Origin: Rhabditoides inermis | Taxonomy: Eukaryota > Nematoda > Chromadorea > Rhabditida > Rhabditidae | Assembly: GCA_963966185.1 (NCBI GenBank) | Contig: CAWZYM010000293.1 | Span: 1,348,501 to 1,412,500 of the forward strand | Reading direction: 5' to 3' | Length of the DNA stretch: 64,000 bases | Part shown: in pieces, positions 1 through 11,040 of the stretch | Layout of the letters: each line of letters begins with the position of its first letter | How positions within the stretch are numbered: position 1 is the first letter of the stretch | The notes under the pieces: generated by a model | What the model saw: only the letters and a program-made list of their open reading frames with translations | The model's database searches: none | What the model was told of the DNA's origin: nothing | Program-made: the position numbers and the translations under genes

Positions 1-1026
1 GAAATGATGTTTCCACACCTGTGCCATGCAAGAAAACAGGTTGACAATGTACAGAAACCACTTGGGAATAATCTAATTCTTTCCAGTTGGCAAGTCAGCA
101 ATGCCTCTCACCGGGAAATGATGTTTCCACACCTGTGCCATGCAAGAAAACAGGTTGAAAATGTACAGAAACCACTTCGGAATAATCTAATTCTTTCCAG
201 TTGGCAAGTCAGCGATGCCTCCCACCGGGAAATGATGTTTCCACACCTGTGCCATGCAAGAAAACAGGTTGAAAATGTACAGAAAGCACTTCGGAATGAT
301 CTAATTCTTTCTTGTTGGCAAGTCAGAGATGCCTCTCACCGGGAAATGATGTTTCCACACCTGTGCCATGCAAGAAAACAGGTTGAAAATGTACAGAAAC
401 CACTTCGGAATAATCTAATTCTTTCCAGTTGGCAAGTCAGAGATGCCTCTCACCGGGAAATGATGTTTCCACACCTGTGCCATGCAAGAAAACAGGTTGA
501 AAATGTACAGAAACCACTTCGGAATAATCTGATTCTTTCCAGTTGGCAAGTCAGAGATGCCTCTCACCGGGAAATGATGTTTCCACACCTGTGCCATGCA
601 AGAAAACAGGTTGAAAATGTACAGAAAATACTTCGGAATAATCTAATTCTTTCCAGTTGGCAAGTCAGAGATGCCTCTCACCGGGAAATGATGTTTCCAC
701 ACCTGTGCCATGCAAGAAAACAGGTTGAAAATGTACAGAAACCACTTCGGAATAATCTAATTCTTTCCAGTTGGCAAGTCAGAGATGCCTCTCACCGGGA
801 AATGATGTTTCCACACCTGTGCCATGCAAGAAAACAGGTTGAAAATGTACAGAAACCACTTCGGAATAATCTAGTTCTTTCCAGTTGGCAAGTCAGAGAT
901 GCCTCTCACCGGGAAATGATGTTTCCACACCTGTGCCATGCAAGAAAACAGGTTGAAAATGTACAGAAACCACTTCGGAATAATCTAATTCTTCCCAGTT
1001 GGCAAGTCAGAGATGCCTCTCACCGG
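1..1026 (+). repeat. Leading block of nine monomers
   Basis: Nine full 114-bp monomers with no indels. The first carries gttgacaat, a private cttggg in place of cttcgg, and gtcagcaat. The third carries the A tag with ggaatgat. The sixth has a private cagaaaatac. The eighth has ctagttctt and the ninth ends in the G tag. The order (gacaat/gcaat unit, gcgat unit with cccacc, A-tag unit, then plain units) matches the middle of the long HOR at 40.2-40.9 kb, so this block is probably a fragment of that HOR type. Confidence 0.85.
343..456 (+). repeat. Representative consensus-type satellite monomer (114 bp)
   Basis: This copy matches the commonest base at essentially every position and can serve as the reference monomer. 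It starts gaaatgatgtttccacacct and ends gatgcctctcaccgg. It has 49 G or C bases of 114 (43%) and two CpGs, in cttcgg and caccgg. Frequent alternative states are ccagttgg/cttgttgg, gtcagagat/gtcagcgat, cacctg/catctg, gttgaaaat/gttgacaat, gcctct/gcttcc and cttcgg/cttcga. Most monomers differ from it by only a few bases, so the array is young or strongly homogenised. The family is not one I recognise. Confidence 0.95.
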
Positions 1027-2050
1027 AAATAATGTTTCCACACCTTTGCCATGCAAGAAAACAGGTTGAAAATGTACAGAAACCACTTCGGAATAATCTA
1101 ATTCTTTCCAGTTGGCAAGTCAGAGATGCCTCTCACCGGGAAATGATGTTTCCACATCTGTGCCATGCAAGAAAACAGGTTGAAAATGTACAGAAACCAC
1201 TTCGGAATAATCTAATTCTTTCTTGTTGGCAAGTCAGAGATGCCTCTCACCGGGAAATGATGTTTCCACACCTGTGCCATGCAAGAAAACAGGTTGAAAA
1301 TGTACAGAAACCACTTCGGACTAATCTAATTCTTTCCAGTTGGCAAGTCAGAGATGCCTCTCACCGGGAAATGATGTTTCCACACCTGTGCCATGCAAGA
1401 AAACAGGTTGAAAATGTACAGAAACCACTTCGGAATAATCTAATTCTTTCCAGTTGGCAAGTCAGAGATGCCTCTCACCGGGAAATGATGTTTCCACACC
1501 TGTGCCATGCAAGAAAACAGGTTGAAAATGTACAGAAACCACTTCGGAATAATCTAGTTCTTTCCAGTTGGCAAGTCAGAGATGCCTCTCACCGGGAAAT
1601 GATGTTTCCACACCTGTGCCATGCAAGAAAACAGGTTGAAAATGTACAGAAACCACTTCGGAATAATCTAATTTTTCCCAGTTGGCAAGTCAGAGATGCC
1701 TCTCACCGGAAATAATGTTTCCACACCTTTGCCATGCAAGAAAACAGGTTGAAAATGTACAGAAACCACTTCGGAATAATCTAATTCTTTCCAGTTGGCA
1801 AGTCAGAGATGCCTCTCACCGGGAAATGATGTTTCCACATCTGTGCCATGCAAGAAAACAGGTTGAAAATGTACAGAAACCACTTCGGAATAATCTAATT
1901 CTTTCTTGTTGGCAAGTCAGAGATGCCTCTCACCGGGAAATGATGTTTCCACACCTGTGCCATGCAAGAAAACAGGTTGAAAATGTACAGAAACCACTTC
2001 GGACTAATCTAATTCTTTCCAGTTGGCAAGTCAGAGATGCCTCTCACCGG
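1027..2050 (+). repeat. 683-bp six-monomer tandem repeat, one full and one partial copy
   Basis: The G-tag variant caccggaaataatg appears at 1021 and again at 1704, a spacing of 683 bp (six monomers minus the one deleted base). The first copy is 1027-1709. The second starts at 1710 and matches for three monomers (catctg with cttgttgg, then the TN tag) before passing into the EL-type block at 2051. Both G monomers here read aaataatg, unlike the later aaatgatg copies, so this pair shares a private substitution. Confidence 0.85.
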
Positions 2051-3532
2051 GAATTGATGTTTCCACACATGTGCCATGCAAGAAAACAGGTTTAAAATGT
2101 ACAGAAACCACTTCGGAACAATCTAATTCTTTCTTGTTGGCAAGTCAGAGATGCCTCTCACCGGGAAATGATGTTTCCACACCTGTGCCATGCAAGAAAA
2201 CAGGTTGAAAATGTACAGAAACCACTTCGGAATAATCTAATTCTTTCCAGTTGGCAAGTCAGAGATGCCTCTCACCGGGAAATGATGTTTCCACACCTGT
2301 GCCATGCAAGAAAACAGGTTGAAAATGTACAGAAACCACTTCGGAATAATCTAATTCTTTCCAGTTGGCAAGTCAGAGATGCCTCTCGCCGGGAAATGAT
2401 GTTTCCACACCTGTGCCATGCAAGAAAACAGGTTGAAAATGTACAGAAACCACTTCGGAATAATCCAATTCTTTCCAGTTGGCAAGTCAGAGATGCCTCT
2501 CACCGGGAAATGATGTTTCCACACCTGTGCCATGCAAGAAAACAGGTTGAAAATGTACAGAAACCACTTCGGAATAATCTAATTCTTTCCAGTTGGCAAG
2601 TCAGCGATGCCTCTCACCGGGAAATGATGTTTCCACACCTGTGCCATGCAAGAAAACATGTTGACAATGTACAGAAACCACTTCGGAATAATCTAATTCT
2701 TTCCAGTTGGCAAGTCAGCGATGCCTCTCACCGGGAAATGATGTTTCCACACCTGTGCCATGCAAGAAAACAGGTTGACAATGTACAGAAACCACTTCGG
2801 ACTAATCTAATTCTTTCCAGTTGGCAAGTCAGAGATGCCTCTCACCGGGAATTGATGTTTCCACACATGTGCCATGCAAGAAAACAGGTTGAAAATGTAC
2901 AGAAACCACTTCGGAACAATCTAATTCTTTCTTGTTGGCAAGTCAGAGATGCCTCTCACCGGGAAATGATGTTTCCACACCTGTGCCATGCAAGAAAACA
3001 GGTTGAAAATGTACAGAAACCACTTCGGAATAATCTAATTCTTTCCAGTTGGCAAGTCAGAGATGCCTCTCACCGGGAAATGAAGTTTCCACACCTGTGC
3101 CATGCAAGAAAACAGGTTGAAAATGTACAGAAACCACTTCGGAATAATCTAATTCTTTCCAGTTGGCAAGTCAGAGATGCCTCTCGCCGGGAAATGATGT
3201 TTCCACACCTGTGCCATGCAAGAGAACAGGTTGAAAATGTACAGAAACCACTTCGGAATAATCCAATTCTTTCCAGTTGGCAAGTCAGAGATGCCTCTCA
3301 CCGGGAAATGATGTTTCCACACCTGTGCCATGCAAGAAAACAGGTTGACAATGTACAGAAACCACTTCGGAATAATCTAATTCTTTCCAGTTGGCAAGTC
3401 AGCGATGCCTCTCACCGGGAAATGATGTTTCCACACCTGTGCCATGCAAGAAAACAGGTTGAAAATGTACAGAAACCACTTCGGAATAATCTAATTCTTC
3501 CCAGTTGGCAAGTCAGAGATGCCTCTCACCGG
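2051..3532 (+). repeat. Partial EL/TN/MK/P higher-order repeat (13 monomers)
   Basis: EL+HM monomers start at 2051 and 2849, 798 bp (seven monomers) apart. The order is EL-HM, plain, tcgccgg, P, gcgat, gacaat, TN, EL-HM, plain, MK with tcgccgg, gcaagagaac with P, gacaat, and a monomer ending in a G tag. This follows the 16-monomer HOR at 18.2-26.2 kb monomer by monomer. The first EL-HM monomer has a private base change near 2092 (caggtttaaaatg) that puts a TAA in the otherwise open frame. A private aaacatgttgac lies at about 2656. Confidence 0.85.
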
Positions 3533-5240
3533 AAATGATGTTTCCACACCTTTGCCATGCAAGAAAACAGGTTGAAAATGTACAGAAACCACTTCGGAAT
3601 AATCTAATTCTTTCCAGTTGGCAAGTCAGAGATGCCTCTCACCGGGAAATGATGTTTCCACACCTGTGCCATGCAAGAAAACAGGTTGAAAATGTACAGA
3701 AACCACTTCGGAATAATCTAATTCTTTCCAGTTGGCAAGTCAGCAATGCCTCTCACCGGGAAATGATGTTTCCACATCTGTGCCATGCAAGAAAACAGGT
3801 TGAAAATGTACAGAAACCACTTCGGAATAATCTAATTCTTTCCAGTTGGCAAGTCAGAGATGCCTCTCGCCGGGAAATGAAGTTTCCACACCTGTGCCAT
3901 GCAAGAAAACAGGTTGAAAATGTACAGAAACCACTTCGGAATAATCTAATTCTTTCCAGTTGGCAAGTCAGAGATGCCTCTCGCCGGGAAATGATGTTTC
4001 CACACCTGTGCCATGCAAGAGAACAGGTTGAAAATGTACAGAAACCACTTCGGAATAATCCAATTCTTTCCAGTTGGCAAGTCAGAGATGCCTCTCACCG
4101 GGAAATGATGTTTCCACACCTGTGCCATGCAAGAAAACAGGTTGACAATGTACAGAAACCACTTCGGAATAATCTAATTCTTTCCAGTTGGCAAGTCAGC
4201 GATGCCTCTCACCGGGAAATGATGTTTCCACACCTGTGCCATGCAAGAAAACAGGTTGAAAATGTACAGAAACCACTTCGGAATAATCTAATTCTTCCCA
4301 GCTGGCAAGTCAGAGATGCCTCTCACCGGAAATGATGTTTCCACACCTTTGCCATGCAAGAAAACAGGTTGAAAATGTACAGAAACCACTTCGGAATAAT
4401 CTAATTCTTTCCAGTTGGCAAGTCAGAGATGCCTCTCACCGGGAAATGATGTTTCCACACCTGTGCCATGCAAGAAAACAGGTTGAAAATGTACAGAAAC
4501 CACTTCGGAATAATCTAATTCTTTCCAGTTGGCAAGTCAGCGATGCCTCTCACCGGGAAATGATGTTTCCACATCTGTGCCATGCAAGAAAACAGGTTAA
4601 AAATGTACAGAAACCCCTTCGGAATAATCTAATTCTTTCCAGTTGGCAAGTCAGAGATGCCTCTCACCGGGAAATGATGTTTCCACACCTGTGCCATGCA
4701 AGAAAACAGGTTGAAAATGTACAGAAACCACTTCGGAATAATCTAATTCTTTCCAGTTGGCAAGTCAGAGATGCCTCTCACCGGGAAATGAAGTTTCCAC
4801 ACCTGTGCCATGCAAGAAAACAGGTTGAAAATGTACAGAAACCACTTCGGAATAATCTAATTCTTTCCAGTTGGCAAGTCAGAGATGCCTCTCGCCGGGA
4901 AATGATGTTTCCACACCTGTGCCATGCAAGAGAACAGGTTGAAAATGTACAGAAACCACTTCGGAATAATCCAATTCTTTCCAGTTGGCAAGTCAGAGAT
5001 GCCTCTCACCGGGAAATGATGTTTCCACACCTGTGCCATGCAAGAAAACAGGTTGACAATGTACAGAAACCACTTCGGAATAATCTAATTCTTTCCAGTT
5101 GGCAAGTCAGCGATGCCTCTCACCGGGAAATGATGTTTCCACACCTGTGCCATGCAAGAAAACAGGTTGAAAATGTACAGAAACCACTTCGGAATAATCT
5201 AATTCTTCCCAGCTGGCAAGTCAGAGATGCCTCTCACCGG
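3533..5240 (+). repeat. G-tag-delimited tandem repeats of 797 and 911 bp
   Basis: G-tag monomers start at 3533, 4330 and 5241. The spacings are 797 bp (seven monomers minus one base) and 911 bp (eight monomers minus one base). Both copies end with the same series: MK, gcaagagaac with P, gacaat, then ttcttcccag leading to the next G tag. The second copy holds one extra monomer, including a gttaaaaat variant with acccctt. Each G tag drops one g from caccggg, so the otherwise open frame shifts at every boundary. Confidence 0.85.
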
Positions 5241-8200
5241 AAATGATGTTTCCACACCTTTGCCATGCAAGAAAACAGGTTGAAAATGTACAGAAACCAC
5301 TTCGGAATAATCTAATTCTTTCCAGTTGGCAAGTCAGAGATGCCTCTCACCGGGAAATGATGTTTCCACACCTGTGCCATGCAAGAAAACAGGTTGAAAA
5401 TGTACAGAAACCACTTCGGAATAATCTAATTCTTTCCAGTTGGCAAGTCAGCGATGCCTCTCACCGGGAAATGATGTTTCCACATCTGTGCCATGCAAGA
5501 AAACAGGTTAAAAATGTACAGAAACCCCTTCGGAATAATCTAATTCTTTCCAGTTGGCAAGTCAGAGATGCCTCTCACCGGGAAATGATGTTTCCACACC
5601 TGTGCCATGCAAGAAAACAGGTTGAAAATGTACAGAAACCACTTCGGAATAATCTAATTCTTTCCAGTTGGCAAGTCAGCGATGCCTCTCACCGGGAAAT
5701 GATGTTTCACATCTGTGCCATGCAAGAAAACAGGTTGAAAATGTACAGAAACCACTTCGGAATAATCTAATTCTTCCCAGTTGGCAAGTCAGAGATGCCT
5801 CTCACCGGAAATGATGTTTCCACACCTGTGCCATGCAAGAAAACAGGTTGAAAATGTACAGAAACCACTTCGGAATAATCTAATTCTTTCCAGTTGGCAA
5901 GTCAGAGATGCCTCTCACCGGGAAATGATGTTTCCACACCTGTGCCATGCAAGAAAACAGGTTGAAAATGTACAGAAACCACTTCGGAATAATCTAATTC
6001 TTTCCAGTTGGCAAGTCAGCGATGCCTCTCACCGGGAAATGATGTTTCCACATCTGTGCCATGCAAGAAAACAGGTTAAAAATGTACAGAAACCCCTTCG
6101 GAATAATCTAATTCTTTGTAGTTGGCAAGTCAGCGATGCTTCCCACCGGGAAATGATGTTTCCACACCTGTGCCATGCAAGAAAACAGGTTGAAAATGTA
6201 CAGAAACCACTTCGGAATAATCTAATTCTTTCCAGTTGGCAAGTCAGCGATGCCTCTCACCGGTAAATGATGTTTCACATCTGTGCCATGCAAGAAAACA
6301 GGTTGAAAATGTACAGAAACCACTTCGGAATAATCTAATTCTTTCTTGTTGGCAAGTCAGCGATGCCTCTCACCGGGAAATGATGTTTCCACATCTGTGC
6401 CATGCAAGAAAACAGGTTGAAAATGTACAGAAACCACTTCGGAACAATCTAATTCTTTCTTGTTGACAAGTCAGAGATGCCTCTCACCGGGAAATGATGT
6501 TTCCACACCTGTGCCATGCAAGAAAACAGATTGAAAATGTACAGAAACCACTTCGGAATAATCTAATTCTTTCCAGTTGGCAAGTCAGCAATGCCTCTCA
6601 CCGGGAAATGATGTTTCCACACCTGTGCCATGCAAGAAAACAGGTTGAAAATGTACAGAAACCACTTCGGAATAATCTAATTCTTTCTTGTTGGCAAGTC
6701 AGCGATGCCTCTCACCGGGAAATGATGTTTCCACACCTGTGCCATGCAAGAAAACAGGTTGAAAATGTACAGAAACCACTTCGGAATAATCTAATTCTTT
6801 CCAGTTGGCAAGTCAGCGATGCCTCTCACCGGGAAATGATGTTTCCACACCTGTGCCATGCAAGAAAACAGGTTGACAATGTACAGAAACCACTTCGGAA
6901 TAATCTAATTCTTTCCAGTTGGCAAGTCAGCAATGCCTCTCACCGGGAAATGATGTTTCCACACCTGTGCCATGCAAGAAAACAGGTTGACAATGTACAG
7001 AAACCACTTCGGACTAATCTAATTCTTTCCAGTTGGCAAGTCAGAGATGCCTCTCACCGGGAATTGATGTTTCCACACATGTGCCATGCAAGAAAACAGG
7101 TTGAAAATGTACAGAAACCACTTCGGAACAATCTAATTCTTTCTTGTTGGCAAGTCAGAGATGCCTCTCACCGGGAAATGATGTTTCCACACCTGTGCCA
7201 TGCAAGAAAACAGGTTGAAAATGTACAGAAACCACTTCGGAATAATCTAATTCTTTCCAGTTGGCAAGTCAGAGATGCCTCTCACCGGGAAATGAAGTTT
7301 CCACACCTGTGCCATGCAAGAAAACAGGTTGAAAATGTACAGAAACCACTTCGGAGTAATCTAATTCTTTCCAGTTGGCAAGTCAGAGATACCTCTCGCC
7401 GGGAAATGATGTTTCCACACCTGTGCCATGCAAGAGAACAGGTTGAAAATGTACAGAAACCACTTCGGAATAATCCAATTCTTTCCAGTTGGCAAGTCAG
7501 AGATGCCTCTCACCGGGAAATGATGTTTCCACACCTGTGCCATGCAAGAAAACAGGTTGACAATGTACAGAAACCACTTCGGAATAATCTAATTCTTTCC
7601 AGTTGGCAAGTCAGAGATGCCTCTCACCGGGAAATGATGTTTCCACACCTGTGCCATGCAAGAAAACAGGTTGAAAATGTACAGAAACCACTTCGGAATA
7701 ATCTAATTCTTCCCAGTTGGCAAGTCAGAGATGCCTCTCACCGGAAATGATGTTTCCACACCTTTGCCATGCAAGAAAACAGGTTGAAAATGTACAGAAA
7801 CCACTTCGGAATATTCTAATTCTTTCCAGTTGGCAAGTCAGAGATGCCTCTCACCGGGAAATGATGTTTCCACACCTGTGCCATGCAAGAAAACAGGTTG
7901 AAAATGTACAGAAACCACTTCGGAATAATCTAATTCTTTCCAGTTGGCAAGTCAGCGATGCCTCTCACCGGGAAATGATGTTTCCACATCTGTGCCATGC
8001 AAGAAAACAGGTTAAAAATGTACAGAAACCCCTTCGGAATAATCTAATTCTTTCCAGTTGGCAAGTCAGAGATGCCTCTCACCGGGAAATGATGTTTCCA
8101 CACCTGTGCCATGCAAGAAAACAGGTTGAAAATGTACAGAAACCACTTCGGAATAATCTAATTCTTTCCAGTTGGCAAGTCAGCGATGCCTCTCACCGGG

Positions 8201-8913
8201 AAATGATGTTTCACATCTGTGCCATGCAAGAAAACAGGTTGAAAATGTACAGAAACCACTTCGGAATAATCTAATTCTTCCCAGTTGGCAAGTCAGAGAT
8301 GCCTCTCACCGGAAATGATGTTTCCACACCTGTGCCATGCAAGAAAACAGGTTGAAAATGTACAGAAACCACTTCGGAATAATCTAATTCTTTCCAGTTG
8401 GCAAGTCAGAGATGCCTCTCACCGGGAAATGATGTTTCCACACCTGTGCCATGCAAGAAAACAGGTTGAAAATGTACAGAAACCACTTCGGAATAATCTA
8501 ATTCTTTCCAGTTGGCAAGTCAGCGATGCCTCTCACCGGGAAATGATGTTTCCACATCTGTGCCATGCAAGAAAACAGGTTAAAAATGTACAGAAACCCC
8601 TTCGGAATAATCTAATTCTTTCCAGTTGGCAAGTCAGCGATGCTTCCCACCGGGAAATGATGTTTCCACACCTGTGCCATGCAAGAAAACAGGTTGAAAA
8701 TGTACAGAAACCACTTCGGAATAATCTAATTCTTTCCAGTTGGCAAGTCAGCGATGCCTCTCACCGGTAAATGATGTTTCACATCTGTGCCATGCAAGAA
8801 AACAGGTTGAAAATGTACAGAAACCACTTCGGAATAATCTAATTCTTTCTTGTTGGCAAGTCAGCGATGCCTCTCACCGGGAAATGATGTTTCCACATCT
8901 GTGCCATGCAAGA
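4680..8913 (+). repeat. 2504-bp duplication (about 4.68-6.41 and 7.18-8.91 kb)
   Basis: MK, P, G and D markers at about 4.79-6.4 kb recur 2504 bp downstream (22 monomers minus four bases). Examples are G-tag starts 5241/7745 and 5809/8313 and TAA tags at 6264/8768. The left limit is where a catctg/gttaaaaat monomer (4.57 kb) faces an HM monomer (7.07 kb). The right limit is where gaaaacaggttg (6.41 kb) faces the LK tag (8.91 kb). Private differences include ctttgtagttgg at about 6115 and aatattctaatt at about 7812. Between the copies lies a TGA tag (6464-6466), then TN and EL-HM monomers. Confidence 0.8.
5696..5808 (+). repeat. First D-tag monomer (113-bp deletion variant)
   Basis: This copy reads gtttcacatctg where the consensus has gtttccacacctg, one base shorter plus a c-to-t change. 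It is the first of 53 D monomers in the window. They occur at 5.7-13.1 kb and 26.7-63.5 kb, singly or as adjacent pairs, and are absent from the 13-monomer and 16-17-monomer HOR blocks. In 14 cases the D monomer directly follows a TAA tag. The constant pairing with neighbours shows the deletion arose once or a few times and spread by duplication. Confidence 0.95.
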
Positions 8914-9448
8914 AAACAGTTAAAAAATGTACAGAAACCACTTCGGAATAATCTAATTCTTTCCAGTTGGCAAGTCAGAGATGCCTCTCACCGGGAAATG
9001 ATGTTTCCACACCTGTGCCATGCAAGAAAACAGGTTGAAAATGTACAGAAACCACTTCGAAATAGTCTAATTCTTTCCAGTTGGCAAGTCAGCGATGCTT
9101 CCCACCGGGAAATGATGTTTCCACACCTGTGCCATGCAAGAAAACAGGTTGAAAATGTACAGAAACCACTTCGGAATAATCTAATTCTTTCCAGTTGGCA
9201 AGTCAGCGATGCCTCTCACCGGGAAATGATGTTTCACATCTGTGCCATGCAAGAAAACAGGTTGAAAATGTACAGAAACCACTTCGGAATAATCTAATTC
9301 TTTCTTGTTGGCAAGTCAGCGATGCCTCTCACCGGGAAATGATGTTTCACATCTGTGCCATGCAAGAAAACAGGTTGAAAATGTACAGAAACCACTTCGG
9401 AATAATCTAATTCTTTCTTGTTGGCAAGTCAGCGATGCCTCTCACCGG

Positions 9449-11040
9449 GAAAAGATGTTTCCACACCTGTGCCATGCAAGAAAACAGATTGAAAATGTAC
9501 AGAAACCACTTCGGAAAAATATAATTCTTTCTTGTTGGCAAGTCAGCGATGCCTCTCACCGGGAAATGATGTTTCCACACATGTGCCATGCAAGAAAACA
9601 GGTTGAAAATGTACAGAAACCACTTCGGAACAATCTAATTCTTTCTTGTTGGCAAGTCAGCGATGCCTCTCACCGGGAAATGATGTTTCCACATCTGTGC
9701 CATGCAAGAAAACAGTTAAAAAATGTACAGAAACCACTTCGGAATAATCTAATTCTTTCCAGTTGGCAAGTCAGAGATGCCTCTCACCGGGAAATGATGT
9801 TTCCACACCTGTGCCATGCAAGAAAACAGGTTGAAAATGTACAGAAACCACTTCGGAATAATCTAATTCTTTCCAGTTGGCAAGTCAGCGATGCCTCTCA
9901 CCGGGAAATGATGTTTCACATCTGTGCCATGCAAGAAAACAGGTTGAAAATGTACAGAAACCACTTCGGAATAATCTAATTCTTTCTTGTTGGCAAGTCA
10001 GCGATGCCTCTCACCGGGAAATGATGTTTCACATCTGTGCCATGCAAGAAAACAGGTTGAAAATGTACAGAAACCACTTCGGAATAATCTAATTCTTTCT
10101 TGTTGGCAAGTCAGCGATGCCTCTCACCGGGAAAAGATGTTTCCACACCTGTGCCATGCAAGAAAACAGATTGAAAATGTACAGAAACCACTTCGGAAAA
10201 ATATAATTCTTTCTTGTTGGCAAGTCAGCGATGCCTCTCACCGGGAAATGATGTTTCCACACATGTGCCATGCAAGAAAACAGGTTGAAAATGTACAGAA
10301 ACCACTTCGGAACAATCTAATTCTTTCTTGTTGGCAAGTCAGCGATGCCTCTCACCGGGAAATGATGTTTCCACACATGTGCCATGCAAGAAAACAGGTT
10401 GAAAATGTACAGAAACCACTTCGGAACAATCTAATTCTTTCTTGTTGGCAAGTCAGCGATGCCTCTCACCGGGAAATGATGTTTCCACATCTGTGCCATG
10501 CAAGAAAACAGTTAAAAAATGTACAGAAACCACTTCGGAATAATCTAATTCTTTCCAGTTGGCAAGTCAGAGATGCCTCTCACCGGGAAATGATGTTTCC
10601 ACACCTGTGCCATGCAAGAAAACAGGTTGAAAATGTACAGAAACCACTTCGAAATAGTCTAATTCTTTCCAGTTGGCAAGTCAGCGATGCTTCCCACCGG
10701 GAAATGATGTTTCCACACCTGTGCCATGCAAGAAAACAGGTTGAAAATGTACAGAAACCACTTCGGAATAATCTAATTCTTTCCAGTTGGCAAGTCAGCG
10801 ATGCCTCTCACCGGGAAATGATGTTTCACATCTGTGCCATGCAAGAAAACAGGTTGAAAATGTACAGAAACCACTTCGGAATAATCTAATTCTTTCTTGT
10901 TGGCAAGTCAGCGATGCCTCTCACCGGGAAATGATGTTTCACATCTGTGCCATGCAAGAAAACAGGTTGAAAATGTACAGAAACCACTTCGGAATAATCT
11001 AATTCTTTCTTGTTGGCAAGTCAGCGATGCCTCTCACCGG
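9449..11040 (+). repeat. K/D-type HOR copies of 682 bp and 910 bp
   Basis: K-tag monomers start at 9449, 10131 and 11041. The first interval (682 bp) has six monomers: K, HM, LK, gcgat, D, D. The second (910 bp) has eight: K, HM, HM, LK, a monomer with aatagtctaatt, gcgat, D, D. Both lengths are two bases short of a multiple of 114 because each ends in two D monomers. The second copy gained a repeated HM monomer and keeps the aatagt monomer that the first lacks. Confidence 0.9.

Noticed and set aside
343..456. A full CENP-B box
   Set aside because: The 3' CGGG part is missing on both strands. The nearby caccggg is not preceded at the right distance by TTCG. Only a partial match is claimed.
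415..597. Recurring reverse-strand open frames of 60-98 codons, seen throughout the window
   Set aside because: They arise wherever particular variants remove reverse-strand stops in neighbouring monomers, and repeat with the HOR. There is no independent sign of a gene.
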